This document shows, in pieces, positions 11,201-23,100 of a stretch of DNA of 64,000 bases. The notes beneath the pieces were generated by a model. It made no database searches and was not told the origin of the DNA. It worked only from the letters and a program-made list of their open reading frames with translations. The position numbers and the translations under genes were made by a program. Source of the DNA: Anarhynchus alexandrinus (lineage: Eukaryota; Chordata; Aves; Charadriiformes; Charadriidae); assembly GCA_008711295.1 (NCBI GenBank), contig VUYV01000120.1, positions 1,129,468 to 1,193,467 on the forward strand. The letters are read 5' to 3'. Position 1 is the first letter of the stretch. Every line of letters begins with the position of its first letter.

Positions 11201-14200
11201 CTGCGAGCAGCTCACTGTGAGCCACTGAGAGGTGGCACCAGGGACAGATCAGGAATTTCGCCTTTGCTTTTCTACCTTTGCTAGACCTCGCAGCTTTCCT
11301 GGTGTAACACCTGGGATGCTCTACGTAAATAGTAAATATCAAAGACAGAAGTCACAAATATAGGAGAATATAGCTAGGAAATTACTTCTGTCGAATGGAG
11401 CTGTAAAAGCAGCAGCTCAGATTAGAGAAAATGGGCTTAAGTGTTTCTTGCTTTTCCCAAGGGAAGTCCTTTCTTCAGGTTCTTCTTCCTTCCTGCTTCC
11501 GCATGTTGTCTTGCCCTTTAGGGTCCTTTCCCTTTTTTTTGTCAGTTGGGAAGGGTTTCTTTCCCTTGACTCACTACAGCCAGCATAGCCAAGATGAATT
11601 TTTCATTGTTCATCTTTCACTACCGCAGGGCTGAGGCTGGGGCCAAGCATGCTCCTGAGATCAGGAGAGCCTTCCCAAAGGCTCTGCCTCAAAGCACATG
11701 GTGACTTCAGCACCACAGGAGTGGTTTCTGAGCTCCTTCAGCTGGAAGGCATTTCCCCTTAGTCCCAAATATCTGTAGTTTCCAGACTCCTGGGAGGAGC
11801 CCAGAAAAGCCCCGGGTTGTCTGTCTGTCTATGGCAATCTGCATGGCCTGCTGTGCCACACACTGAGCAATCAGCAGTTCTGCACACGTGGTTGGTGCAC
11901 GGGAAGAAGGTCCTTGGAGAGATGTAAATACTGGTGACATTGGTTAGGAAACAGCCGTGTGGCAAGTGTGAGTGGTTAGGAGGCTCCCTGTAAAGCAAAC
12001 TTCACAGTGCCCATAGAAGAGCATCAGCAGAAGATGTGAAGGAGCTGCTTCAAGTCAGGGAAACCTCTGGTGGTTGGTCCTCCAGGGAGAATTCCTGGAG
12101 CATCTGGTGGCATGAAGAAGGGCGAGTGCCCTTGCCTGGACAGCAAGGGGTCATGAGAAGAGAAGAAAAACATCAGGATGTTATATTAAAAGCACATCTG
12201 TGCACAGTCTGGAATGGTAAATACATTTTCAGACTCCCCTCATAAAGCTGCAGTGTTTAAAAGTGCTGATAAAGTGCATTCCAATGTCCTTAAAGTATTG
12301 CAGCGCGCCACACACACTACGCAGTGTTTATATGAGAGACGGCCAGCGCTGCGAAGAACGGCGAGATGAATGGGCTTTTACGTGTGAAGGGGAAGGATTT
12401 GTGGATTGTCACCAGAAAACGGGGTCCAGCTGGCTTGTGCTGTCCTCGCCCTCAAAACCCAGCGGCTCTTGATCGTACTGTTCCCGGGACAGGCTGTGAA
12501 GCTGCTGGCACAGCAGGGAGGGACCGAGCAGCGCTCAGCATCCTTCACTGCCGCCTCATTTAGTATGGGACACTGCAGTCCATAACAGCAGTCCCTCTTT
12601 TTAAGAGAGGTGTTCACAAATTTTTGTGGCTGTCGCTGCTCTCCCTCCTGTGCTAGGTTTTTCTTGTAGGTTTTTTAACCCTCTTTGTGCCACTGAATTT
12701 CTGTCAGGCTCCCCTTTCTACTCCTCTGGGGTCCCTCTCCTTGTGCGGTCATGAGCCTTGGATGGGGGGTTATTGCTATCAGAGGAGCTCTTTTCTCTCC
12801 CCTGGCCCACAGAGGAGCATCCATTCTTCCCACCGTATAAGAAAAGTTCCCTATTAAGGCTGTTCCTCAGAATAAGAGAGTTCTTTTAGAGCAGTCTGAG
12901 AAAGAGCTTTGAAAACCCTGTTTGCAACAAAAAGTGTGAGGTGAAGATGGATGCTTTGGAAAGCAGCTGTGGAGTTGGTCCAACACCTTTCTGAGGCTGG
13001 GCCATGCTCTGGCTTTAGTGGAAGCTGTGATTTATTTCAAACCTCAACAATTTGTAATACAAGGGCTGGGAAAGGGCTGCTGAGGATTTTATCACTTAAC
13101 AAAATATTTCGGATTTGAAATGCCTTGGACCATCCAATGTTGCAAAGCATTTCTTGCTGCTATTGTGCTGTGATCGCCTGGTTAAGCATCTTTATATCAA
13201 ATTGATTAAAAATGACTAGGTTTGGAGGAAGAGAAAGCAATGGAGCTGGGGAAGGAGATGAATTCAAGAAGGTGATAGTGTTGGCAAGAGGGCGATGAGA
13301 AAGTGCCAGGCATGAGGGGCAGCATAGGGGATGGCAAAGGCTGGAGGGGAGGAAGGCTGCAGAGGAAATGGTGTAATGTCTTGGTTCTGCCTGTGCGGTG
13401 ATGTAGGAAGGAGTGAGAGAGGTGGTAAAGTCAGAGTTCAGAGGCAAACAGAAGCCAAGAAGGGAGAAGTTTCAGACCCAGAAGACAGCGGGGACACAGC
13501 AATTTCTTGTGACATAAGCTGCAAATATGGCAGGCAAAACATTAAATATCAGCGTGCTTATGATGCCCAGTTTCCCAGGTCTGATGTAAGTGGATATAAC
13601 TCCCCGGGGGCTTGTAACTCTCCATGTCTCGCACCTCTGGAGCACACTTTCCTGGCTGCTGACATCTGTCATGCCACCTCGCGCTTACGGTGCCACCCCA
13701 CCACCTGCCCAAATTCACTAACACTTCTGCTCCTATGAAATGTATGAATCATAACTTCCATGCCACGGCTTTCTGCAAGATGGTGTTTCCAGAAATAGCA
13801 TCCCGCAAGCCAAGAGACGTGATACTGCCCTTATGGCGTTGGAGGCCCAAAGAGAGGGAGCACAGAGGGAGTGTAAAGAAAACAATCCACCCAGTGGCAC
13901 GCTTGGAGCAAAGAAACCACAGCACAAGATCTAGCTCTTCATTTGGATTTTTCTGAGTTCGTAAGTTGAAACTATCAGAATTTCTGTGTGTGATGAGATT
14001 TGGAATGGATCCTCTATTGGTGAAATAATAGTTGCACCACAAAAACGTAGTCACTGACACTTTAACTTAGGGTAACGAAGGAGAAGTGTTGTACCTAAAA
14101 TACCGTTTAATATTTTAGTGTAACTTCCAGTCTTTCCTAGTACAGTATTTTTCTCCTTGTGTAGATTTCACCTTAGACTTTCCAGTGAGTACAGTATTCT

Positions 14201-14720
14201 TTTAACCAACTCTAACTCAATCAGATGTTTTACGGATGTATTTGTTATTTGAAATTATGCAAGGAGCAACTTCTGAGGTGTGGAATAGCCATCACAGCTG
14301 TGCAGCTAGTGACGTAATTCACTCTTAGTGCTCTGACTTCTTCCTCATCCAGATGCTGTTGTTTGTGTTCCCTGGCCAGGTCCTCTAACACTTTGCAAGC
14401 TGTTCCCATGTGAAATGAACTTAGTACAGTCCTAATGAACACTCTTATTTTTGGTTAATCAGTCTCATAGGTACCCATCAGAAGCAGAGCTATGTTTATC
14501 TGAATATTGTCACGTATTAAAAAGGTCAGGGCCTTAGAGTAAAATTTGAGCTGAGGTGAAATCACAGTAGTGTACCCTTCTAATCAGCTGCAATGGGTGT
14601 TTTGCATAAAATTGGTTCCAAAGATGGTGTTTTGATGCTCCTTTATCATGAAGACAAAAGATGCTTTTTCACTGCATGCATGAAGTGTTATTTAGAGAAG
14701 TCATTCTGATTTCCATAGGG
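8273..14720. other. Unique non-coding sequence
   Basis: No gene or transposon is recognised. It includes a short (TTTG)n stretch near 9558-9572, a local CpG-rich patch near 12303-12383 and a GA-rich stretch at about 13210-13460. Two fully overlapping frames of about 125 codons lie opposite each other at 8.7-9.1 kb, the pattern expected of chance open frames. Possible short exons bounded by splice-like signals occur at 10162-10193 and 14165-14184, but with weaker support than the one at 4039. Confidence 0.5.
12303..12383. other. Short CpG-rich patch
   Basis: About nine CpG dinucleotides occur in 80 bases, including CGCG and CGGCG clusters, while the flanks are CpG-poor. It is too short for a standard CpG island. 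It may be a small unmethylated regulatory element or chance. Confidence 0.3.
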
Positions 14721-14847
14721 TAAATACTTATTTAGTCTCTCTTATTTCATTGATTATATCCACTTTTCCAAGCAAGTCTTCGCCAAATACATTGCAGCAA
14801 CCCGGAAAAATATGTAACGTCATTGTGGCCTGTAACTGGGGTCTTAC

Positions 14848-14930
14848 TGTCGAAACTTGCTCTTTTCCTGACTCATAAATGCTGGTTTGGTATAGAACCA
14901 CCAGGGATGGGTTTAGCACATCAAATTCAC
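14848..14930 (-). other. Candidate 83-nt exon, product unknown
   Basis: Read on the minus strand, a long pyrimidine tract (fwd 14937-14966, including T9CCCTCC) leads to TTTTGGCAG at fwd 14931-14939. The 83 nt that follow end at a consensus donor, GTAAGA (fwd 14842-14847). The candidate carries 2 + 81 nt: a split first codon, then 27 uninterrupted codons starting EFDVLNPSLVV and ending at a whole codon. The frame also stays open past the donor for about 38 further codons. I do not recognise the peptide. The combination of acceptor, donor and open frame is suggestive. No second exon is supported, so a chance arrangement remains likely. Confidence 0.2.
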
Positions 14931-14966
14931 CTGCCAAAATAATGGAGGGAAAAAAAAAGAGGTAGG

Positions 14967-17814
14967 AAAAAATGAAATAGAAGTATGAAAGGCAAGATTA
15001 TTTTTCCTTTAATAGCTGCTATTTAACTCTCCTCACTCCCATCTACTTTTTGTTCTGCTAGCTTAAAAGCTGTATTATGTGAAATTAGCTAGTAAAAGTT
15101 CCATATTTGCCAGATGCTCAGCTGAGTAAAACTTGCAGTAAAGATTTTCGGAGGGTCACTCATTTAGCCTCTCAACGTCTCCTTCCTGGAGGAGCCGCCT
15201 GTCCCCTGCCATCCAAATTGAGGTCTCGGCTTGGTGCATCTTTTGATCAAATGCTAGCCGCAATGTCTGTAACTCAGTTTTGACTGATGCATAGAGGAAA
15301 GAAAGAACTGACCAGCCAGGGAGGCAGCAGCATTAGAAGTCGCTCTCATTTAATTCCTGCCAGATATTAATTAGTAGACTACCATCACATTCATTTCATA
15401 AAATTGACTCATAATAAACTGTGAGAGAGTCTCTTTAGTGAAGGTTTGTGGTCAGATTGAAATGCTGGGAATTTCCGCAGCATTTGCAAGTCTTTAGGAA
15501 CAATGGAGAAACAGGGAAAGAGGCTGATAAAAACTCTTCTGGCTGTGGATTGGGGATGCTTCAGCTGGCAGGGAAGTGGGGTGGTCTGAAGATGCTGGGT
15601 AGGAGGCTCTGCTGGGACGTTTTTTTCCTGCATGAAGCATGGAGGTTTGGCTTTTGTGGTTTTGGTGTGAAATTAACCTTTTCAGAGCACATAGGTGACT
15701 TCAGAAGCCAGAGATGTAGCTCTGCCTTTTCCTCTGATGCCTTCCGTGCTGTGCCGTGTCATTTCCAATGAGGCTGACCAAAGTTAGGATTATAGGTCCC
15801 CACTTAAACGCTTCCTGTATGGTTTCAGAAGTGCTGCTGCTTTGCTTTTGACTTTTGCAAGAGGCATAATTTCCCATGTGCAGGAAGGGGTTCAGATGCA
15901 TAAGGTGGGGCAAATTAGCTCGCGTGAAGGGGAGAGGGTGGACTAAGTGCGGAGTCACTTGAGAACCCAAGTCCAGCTTCCCAAAGTGGGTCTGTCTCCT
16001 GTGAGCACCCAAATAACTGGATGGCTTCCAGGTGACTACCCCCCACTGACCTCAGCAAGGCGGAGACAATTCGGTGACTGTGGGGTGCGGGCAGTGCCAG
16101 TCAGATAAGTACCTTTACACTGTTATTTTGTATGAAATCTCAGATGACAACCAAAGTTACTGCAGACTTCCCTGACCCCATCAGAGCCCCAGGTAGCACA
16201 TATGGGTGCTCCTGGGGGTTAGATCAGGGCTGCTTTGTTTGGAGCAGCCTTGCTTGTTTTCTTGCTTAAGCCTCGTGAGTTTTTGGGGGAGCGAGTGTTA
16301 GCTCCGCCTGAAGCTCTGTCCCAGTATGCTGTTAGACACAGCTCTGTCCACCCGACTTTAAAAGGACCTGGAAGACACACTGAAAATGTCCAGGAGGAAA
16401 TAACTGCTGTCCAACATTATAAATGCCAAAGCAAAGTGTTAGCTCTACATGTGATAAAACCTGCTACTTCCCTGCCATAATCTGCTGCTAATGGGAGTTC
16501 GGAGAATATGCAAATTGTGTCCTCATCAAACATTTAGAAATAAAAATATAAAAACTCTGAAACCAGAGGAGACTTTCCAGATTATTCATCCTGTAGTGTT
16601 TGGTTCCTAAAAACTGTGAATGCCCGTGCTTTCTTGAGTACTAGGCAGTGGGCCATATTCCTAACTGGTATCAATCAGTAACAGCTCCATTCATTCGGAT
16701 GGTCCAGATTTAGCCCATCTGGACATTAATTTGTCTTTCTGACAAGATTTGAACGCTCATTTTGACATGTTCAGGGGTTGAGGCTGCCAGCAGTTGTTTC
16801 TTTCCTTGGCAAACCTCTCCAGCACTAGCAGAAGCATTTTTTTTCCTTTACGGCATGCACAGGCACCGCAGAAGGGCTTAGCTGTTGGTTGTAATGATCT
16901 CATCTATTTTGGGAGCTCACCCTTTTACAAGGGTGGTGCCTGGGGTGTGGACAGACACCTCTACTTTGAATGCTTGAGGAATCTCCCAGGTCTTTCCCCA
17001 AAGTGTCTTTTTGAGCCTGGTCTCTTTTATTTGTCTTTTTCGCTCCTCCTCATTACCTGCTGTTCACCCTGGGGCTCCTTAGGGCTTTCTTGTTATAAAT
17101 TTGATTTGGAAGTAGAAATTGGAAATAGAAATCGGTGGTTCTGTGATTACAACACAGAGGGAATGTGTCCCAAAGGCTAGGTGGATGTGGTTTGACTCAA
17201 GCTCTGGATACAGAGTTGGAAATTAAAACCATTCTCTATTGATGTCCCTTTGCAGGAGATGTCTACAAGGAAAAGTCTACCTGGCCCTCTTCCTGGAGGT
17301 AAGGCTCATCTGCAAAGCAGCACATGTGTGGATGGTCTGGAAAAAATAAGCAGGCATTGCTAGCAAGATGACAGAGTGTTTTCATCGAGAAAATTTAAAC
17401 AAATATAGTTCTGTTCAATAGCCATATTTTAAACGGAAGGGACCGAAGCTTTCTGTGTAATGAGATTGAGGCTGATATTAAAGCTAACCTTAAATGTAGC
17501 CTGAAAGCAAATCAAATCGCTTGCCCCAGTTGTGAGTAAGGCAGCGAAGTGAACGTTAAGGCAAAACCAGGCGGGAGAGTGATAATGAGGCTGTGGGTGC
17601 AGAAATTACCACATTCATGAGAGGAGCCAATTTCAGACTTGAATGCACTCAGGCTGGTGGCGAGGGGATAGAAACAAGGTAGAAAATCTCCGGACCAGAG
17701 CACGGAAAATGTTGCATTGCACATCCAGTAGCAATGGTGGCTCTTGTGTGTATCAAACTGGGGGAAGCAGGCGATGACTGAAGGTGATAGGAAAGACAGG
17801 TCTGTATGTAAGAA
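14967..17814. other. Unique non-coding sequence
   Basis: No gene or repeat is recognised up to the CR1 remnant. An octamer-type POU site, ATGCAAAT, lies in an AT-rich stretch at about 16508-16515. Frames such as 16794-17180 show no family motif. Confidence 0.5.
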
Positions 17815-17819
17815 GAGGA

Positions 17820-18990
17820 GAAGGAAGGGTTGGAGCCCATCAATCTGACCCCAATTATATGGATGTAAATAAACCTTCAGGGAGAAAAATAAAGCATGGA
17901 GGTAAATAGGAAATTGGAGAGAATGCAGCCTGGGTCTAGTAAAGGCAGATTGTGTTGTACGAGTGTGATATCTTTGATAAAAGAATGGATTTTTCTAGAC
18001 ATAGATTAGATCTATGGCATTTCCTAGCTGGATTCAGTGAATTAATTGATATAGTGCCTTGTGAAAAATGACTTGGTGAGCTGACAGGGGAAGAATAATA
18101 CAAGAATTGAAAGGGGGTGATATAAAAATGTCTAAAAGAGAGAACTAGTGGATTTTGCTAAAAGGAAAATTTTGGGATGGGAAGAAATTGCTGTGGGATT
18201 GCTGGGTTGGCCTTGAAATGAGCTCTAATAAGTTGTCAGTGAGCTTGTGACACCTTGGATAGCATGAGCTGGGGAAATGTCCCTGACACAGAGTCCTGCA
18301 GTATCTTCTGGGTCTCTGGAGAGGAAAGAGAGAGTGCTGGGAAAGGAGAGCATGGATGCAGAGCCATGGGAGTTCTAATTGTAAGGGACCAGCTTGCTAG
18401 TTACAATAGACAAGGGGAAAAGAGATGCCTGTGGGTACTGGTAGTTAATATAGTCCTAAAACATTAGGAAGTCTGGTGTGAAAAACAGGTGCCTGGAGCT
18501 GTAGGAATCATAAGGGCAGAGAACAATGAGAAGAGCTGGGTTTGCTTGGCTTGGAGCAGCATTCAGACTGAGTGTATGGTGGGAAACAAAACCATGGGCA
18601 GGAAAGGGATGACAGTGTTAATGAAGTGTAAGGGTGTCTACCTGGTCCACAGTAACTTGTCTCTTGCTAATTCAAATGGGAGAACTGCACCTGGGACAAT
18701 GCAGAAAGCAACACCAAAAACCAGCTGGGGAACCTTTGGTTCAGAGAAGACTGAAATGGCCAGATGGTCTTCAAGTATCAAAATTTGCTGCAAAAAGGAA
18801 GGAAACAAACTAGGTGTAACCTGCAGCAATAGAGATCTAGACTAAATGTTAGTCACAACTTTTAATGTAAGGATCGCAAAATGGTGTGGTAGAACAGCAG
18901 GGAGGTTGTGGGATGTCCATCACTTGGGGTTCTTGGGACCTGTTTACACCATGACAGAGAAGGCCTTAAGGTAATTTGGTATTGACAGAG
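17820..18990 (+). mobile_element. Ancient CR1 LINE remnant (ORF2 RT region to 3' part)
   Basis: The segment aligns by eye, in order, with amniote CR1 ORF2. At 17835-17850 there is a decayed version of the [14 protein letters not shown] stretch (CCCATCAATCTGACC). At about 17965-18065 comes the stretch matching ...GATATCTTTGATAA...GATTCAGTGA...GATATAGTGCC, which codes the catalytic-core entry (LDFSKAFDTV-like). At about 18098-18220 lies the AATTGAAAGG...CTAAAAGG...GGGATGG stretch. At 18770-18930 comes the 3' ORF2 part (TGCTGCAAAAAGGAAGG, then GGAGGTTGTGGGATGTCCATC). The order is collinear on +. The total, about 1.2 kb, is shorter than the about 1.7 kb expected, so there are internal losses. Many substitutions and stops make it a dead, old copy of a lineage distinct from the young CR1 at 41.6 kb. 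Confidence 0.8.
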
Positions 18991-19558
18991 GGGCTGGGGA
19001 GACATGTACTCACTACAAAAACTATTGGACATAAGGAACAGACACAAATAGACCACCAGTAATTTAGGCTGACCATTAGGACATGATTTTTAACCTTCAG
19101 AGAACTGAAACTGTTGTCTGACAGAACAGAATACCTGGGCTGGTTTTAGATGGCTTTTCCACCTTTTTCATGGGGTCATATTATGTGACTTACTACAGCA
19201 ACGAACAATGAATGCGGTGGCTTGGCAGGAGCTGGTGCCATGGCTTGAGCCATTGCCTTCAGCACCCATATTGTCAGGGCTGGATGTAGATGCTAACAAG
19301 ACTGTCTGAATAGTCTTGATTTTTGTGCCATCTCTTGGAAAGCTTGGGCCATAAGAAGTCACCCCTGTCCATTGGTGACAGCCCCCTGGGGTCTTTCCCC
19401 ATGATCCAAGCGTGGAACGCAATGAATTCAGCTGCCAGCCCCAGTTCTGTCGTAGAGACTTCCTTACATCAAAGGTGTTTCTTCCAGTAGTTCTGCATTT
19501 CCTAAGATGAATAGAATAAATTAAAAGAGAATTTTTAAAGAGCCTTTAAAAAAAGTCT
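18991..19558. other. Non-coding sequence after the old CR1
   Basis: No gene is recognised. The first tens of bases may still be CR1 3' UTR, but no tail repeat is visible. Confidence 0.45.
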
Positions 19559-19613
19559 TTGTGTTTTTTTTGTTAGTTGTTTTAGGTTTTCTTTTAATTT
19601 TTTTTTTTTTAAT
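19559..19613. repeat. T-rich low-complexity tract
   Basis: A stretch dominated by T runs (T8, TTTTAGG, TTTTCTTTTAA, T12), interrupted by single G, A and C bases. Confidence 0.7.
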
Positions 19614-19774
19614 GAAAGTCCTTGATTTAGCAGAAAAGTAATATATGATCTTGGGCGCATTGGGGAAAACCACTCCCATGGTTCTCATTGCCTCTCAGGA
19701 AGTCTGGATTGATGATTCCTGCCATTGCGGAGAATGCTTCCAGGCTATGAGTGCATATTTTCCTCTCAGATTTA

Positions 19775-19860
19775 ACAGTATTATTTTACACTTACATGAC
19801 ACTTTTCATCCTGAAGGATGCTGGAGCACTTTACCAACTACATACAGCACTGCTGAAGAG
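19775..19860 (+). repeat. Possible ancient amniote SINE-like fragment
   Basis: The stretch around CTTTTCATCCTGAAGGATG followed by GAGCACTTTACCAA resembles the 'cctttcatcc..aggatctcaaagcactttacaaa' segment of an old repeat common in reptiles and birds. In its full-length form that repeat precedes a MIR-like tail (compare 52100-52255). Only this short block matches, and the sequence after it does not continue the pattern clearly. The family name is uncertain. Confidence 0.35.
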
Positions 19861-20051
19861 GCAGAAAATAGCAGCACTCTTGAGAGATCATCTTGTTTGT
19901 GTGCTGGTCCCAGAGATCCTGACTGAGACCCCTCTGGTGCAGTGCACTCTCTGGATGGACTGTCACCTGCTAAGGACTGAAGCCTGATGCAGCAAATGCT
20001 GTGTTATAACAAAAGGGAAGCTTTAAAATATTGCAGGTCATCACTATGGAT

Positions 20052-20114
20052 ATTATAATTATCAAATAAGATTTTCAAAATTATGATGATCATTATAATT
20101 ATCAAAGAAGATTT
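20052..20114. repeat. Two-copy tandem duplication, 40-bp period
   Basis: Unit 1 at 20052-20074 and unit 2 at 20092-20114 agree at 22 of 23 positions (core ATTATAATTATCAAA). The linking sequence is also AT-rich. The near identity suggests a recent local duplication or an ATTA-rich binding site pair. Confidence 0.7.
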
Positions 20115-23100
20115 AAGGTGACGATGTTGCCTCTAGCCTGTGAGAGGTGAGTGTCTCAGCTTAAGGCTTGTGGGCTCTGAGCTCCTCGAAGTATCCTTCT
20201 TTCTTAATGCTCATAGTTAAATCCACACCTAAGTACATTCTGTAATTCATTGCAGTAGAGTCTTTTCTCCCCCTTAGGTATTCCCATGCTCCATTATACC
20301 TTTGCCACCAAAGACAGAACTTCCTTAATCTTTCTTCCTTCTTCATTAAATTCACAGCTTTGGTAATTTGCAGATATTGTGGAATCTGGCCCTGTTTTCC
20401 ACCCTGCAGACTTGCAAGGCAGCAACATCATTTAAGCACCATATGGTTCTCGACAAAGTCAGGTTTCACATCCAACCTAAACAGTTTAATATTATCAAAA
20501 GCCCAAGCTCGCTGCAGCAATAACAACCCCTGCTTCCTCTCCCTGCATTGTATAACAAGAGGAAGAAAGCTCTCAAACTGAGCAAGCTGCTCTGATCTTG
20601 AACAGGGGCTGCAGGGCTGGGGAAAACCCTTTGTAGCACCCTCATTATGTTCATAGGACAACGAGCATCCACCTGGACCACAAAGGAAGTGCAAACCCAG
20701 GTCTGGTTTCAATTAGGATGCCTTAAAAACACAGACCAGGTTTAGTTCCCATTGTTGCCATATATAATTAATTTATTTGACGTTTAAGTTTTAATGAGGG
20801 AATGCTACGTGCCTCCAAGCTGCAGAACACTCAGTTGTCTCTATTGTTTCATGTATATTTTGCTTTTTCTCTTTTAGGGGCTTGGATTCCGGTCTCCACC
20901 AAATTTGATGCACGCAAATATTTTCTGGCAGAGTTAATGTATTCAGCATGAGGAGTGGAGGACCGGCTGGGTGGGGACAGGGGAGCTGGGCTGAGTATTC
21001 ATTCCTCAAGCCGCACTGGTGGTACAGTGATTAGAAAAGTCTAAGTCTTCAACTTCCTCGCTTAATAGACTAAGAGGTCTCTGTAGATGATGAGTAATGC
21101 TGCATGAAACAGATGCCAAAATGGAACAGGAGCCCTGAGACGGCTTTTGTTGCAGTACCTTGTAGCAATCAGAAATTATTATCCTCGTTGTGCTATGATG
21201 CTATCAGTTGGCTGAGGACCTTGCACTGAGTCACAGCAATCAGCATCCCAAATGGTTACAGACATCTGCATTGCATCAGAATAACAGCAATTACATTGCT
21301 ATGCTTGCATCCCGTGGGACCTCCATCAAAATCGGTACCATGAGGGCCCTCGCCATCCCCTCAGCCTTCTGTACAGCCAGCCACAGGGCTGGCCTGGCCA
21401 TGGGGCTGCTCAGCCCAGGAGCTGAGCGTCCAGGTAATGCGCCAGCATCTTGCTACAAAATACAGCCTGGAGAAGGGATGGGAGAGAAAGACGTGTAGAG
21501 CTGTCAGGAGCCACACTTAGGAAGTCTTTTCCATTTATCTGTTGGGAGCATAGCTTTCTCCTATTTATAGGAGAATAAAAAGAAAGAATAATGGTGGTTT
21601 GATGTAAAAAAAATGCCATTTACAGCTTAATTAGCATTTTAAAGAGCCGCAGGGGCTTTTTAGGAGAGAGAGCGATGGAGCTACCAATTGCGATTTAGAC
21701 AGAAGTGACGATCTACAAGTGTTTTCTTGGTAACTTACTGGAGGGTGAACATGTTGTTAGAGATGTTAGCAGTGGGGTGTCTGTTTGTTATCTGGAACTA
21801 AATAAATCATCTCTGCAAGCTGATGCTTCTTGTGAAGTGACAAAAGCACCCAGATGTAACATTTCCTACCAAGCTGCAACGTAGGGTTTGCTGGAGAGAG
21901 ACTGTGCTTGGGTGAGATACAGCTCCCTAGCAAGAAAAGGACTATCCCTGCAGATCACAAGCACGTCAATTAACAAAATAGTCCTTTCCTACATGGGGCT
22001 AACTGTGATGTAGCAGGACAGGTACCGAGAGGTAGGATGCAGGTGATGATTTTCTTCCATATTCTCTTGATTGGAGTACGTGGGTTGAATCTGGGGTTTG
22101 TGATCTCAGCATTTGCATGTTGATATTGGAAAGAGCTCCCGGAGGACATGGTGGAGGGCTTCTGCATGGAGAGCTTTTGGGGAAGATGTGAAGTGAAAAA
22201 GGATTGCTACAGCCTGCAAAAAATCAACTCATTCATAACAAAGAGCAAAATTCAGCCTCTGGGATGCAGAAGACAATCAAAGAAAAAATTCTCAATTCTG
22301 CTTGCTCGGCGTGCACATTTGTTTAGTTTCTGCTGTGGAAAGAGGGCTAACAAACGCTACTTTAAATGCAGCTAATTAGGTGTGGTCTTTTGAAAAAATC
22401 ACGTTGTGCCTTGCTGAAATCTTCATACTGCCAACAATAAATCTGGTTGGATTATATCAGGAATATGTTGCTAACACATGGTTTACCAGCAATGTTTTTG
22501 TTAGTTGTAGCCATTTGGCTGGAAAGCAGAAGGGCCCTTGTACCCTGAAAACAACCACCTTCCTGTAACCCCAGCTGAACAGATCTGCTACTGATGTGTA
22601 ACAGCGCCGCTGAAGCCGTAGGAAATGCAGTATCAGATGATTAAAAGGAGCTGCTTGCCACACCGGATCTTGCCTTCCCCTCCGACTTTGGCAGCTAGAA
22701 AGAGGCAGGCACGGGTTACAGTGGTTTTGCGCTTGGGTGTGTTTGTGTTTGTGGTGAAAATGGAAACCTGCGAAGTCCAGTTGAGCTGGAGAGTAGACCT
22801 GCTAAATGCTTTGATTCAAAATCAGCAGAGGTGAGCTCACGGCAGGCCAAATACCGCATCTGCTCTTCTCAGCTGGGCAAAAAATTCCATTAAAGGGTGT
22901 AGGAGCAGCATCCATAATGGGGGATTCAGGATCTGGCCTGGGGGGGCTGAAAGCTGAAAAAAGTGCTCCACCCAATGTGGTTCATGACCGTGGCAGCAGC
23001 TGCCAAAGGGGCAGAGGTGGTGATGTCTGTCACTAGATGCCCTCTGTGTGGCCTCGTTGGGACAGGGATGAGCATTTCATGCTCCCCAGCAGTTGCAAGA

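Noticed and set aside
14130..14190. 20-nt interval between an acceptor-like TAG and a GTGAGT donor
   Set aside because: The acceptor is TAG with a shorter pyrimidine tract. Together with similar pairs elsewhere it shows the chance background for the microexon claim.
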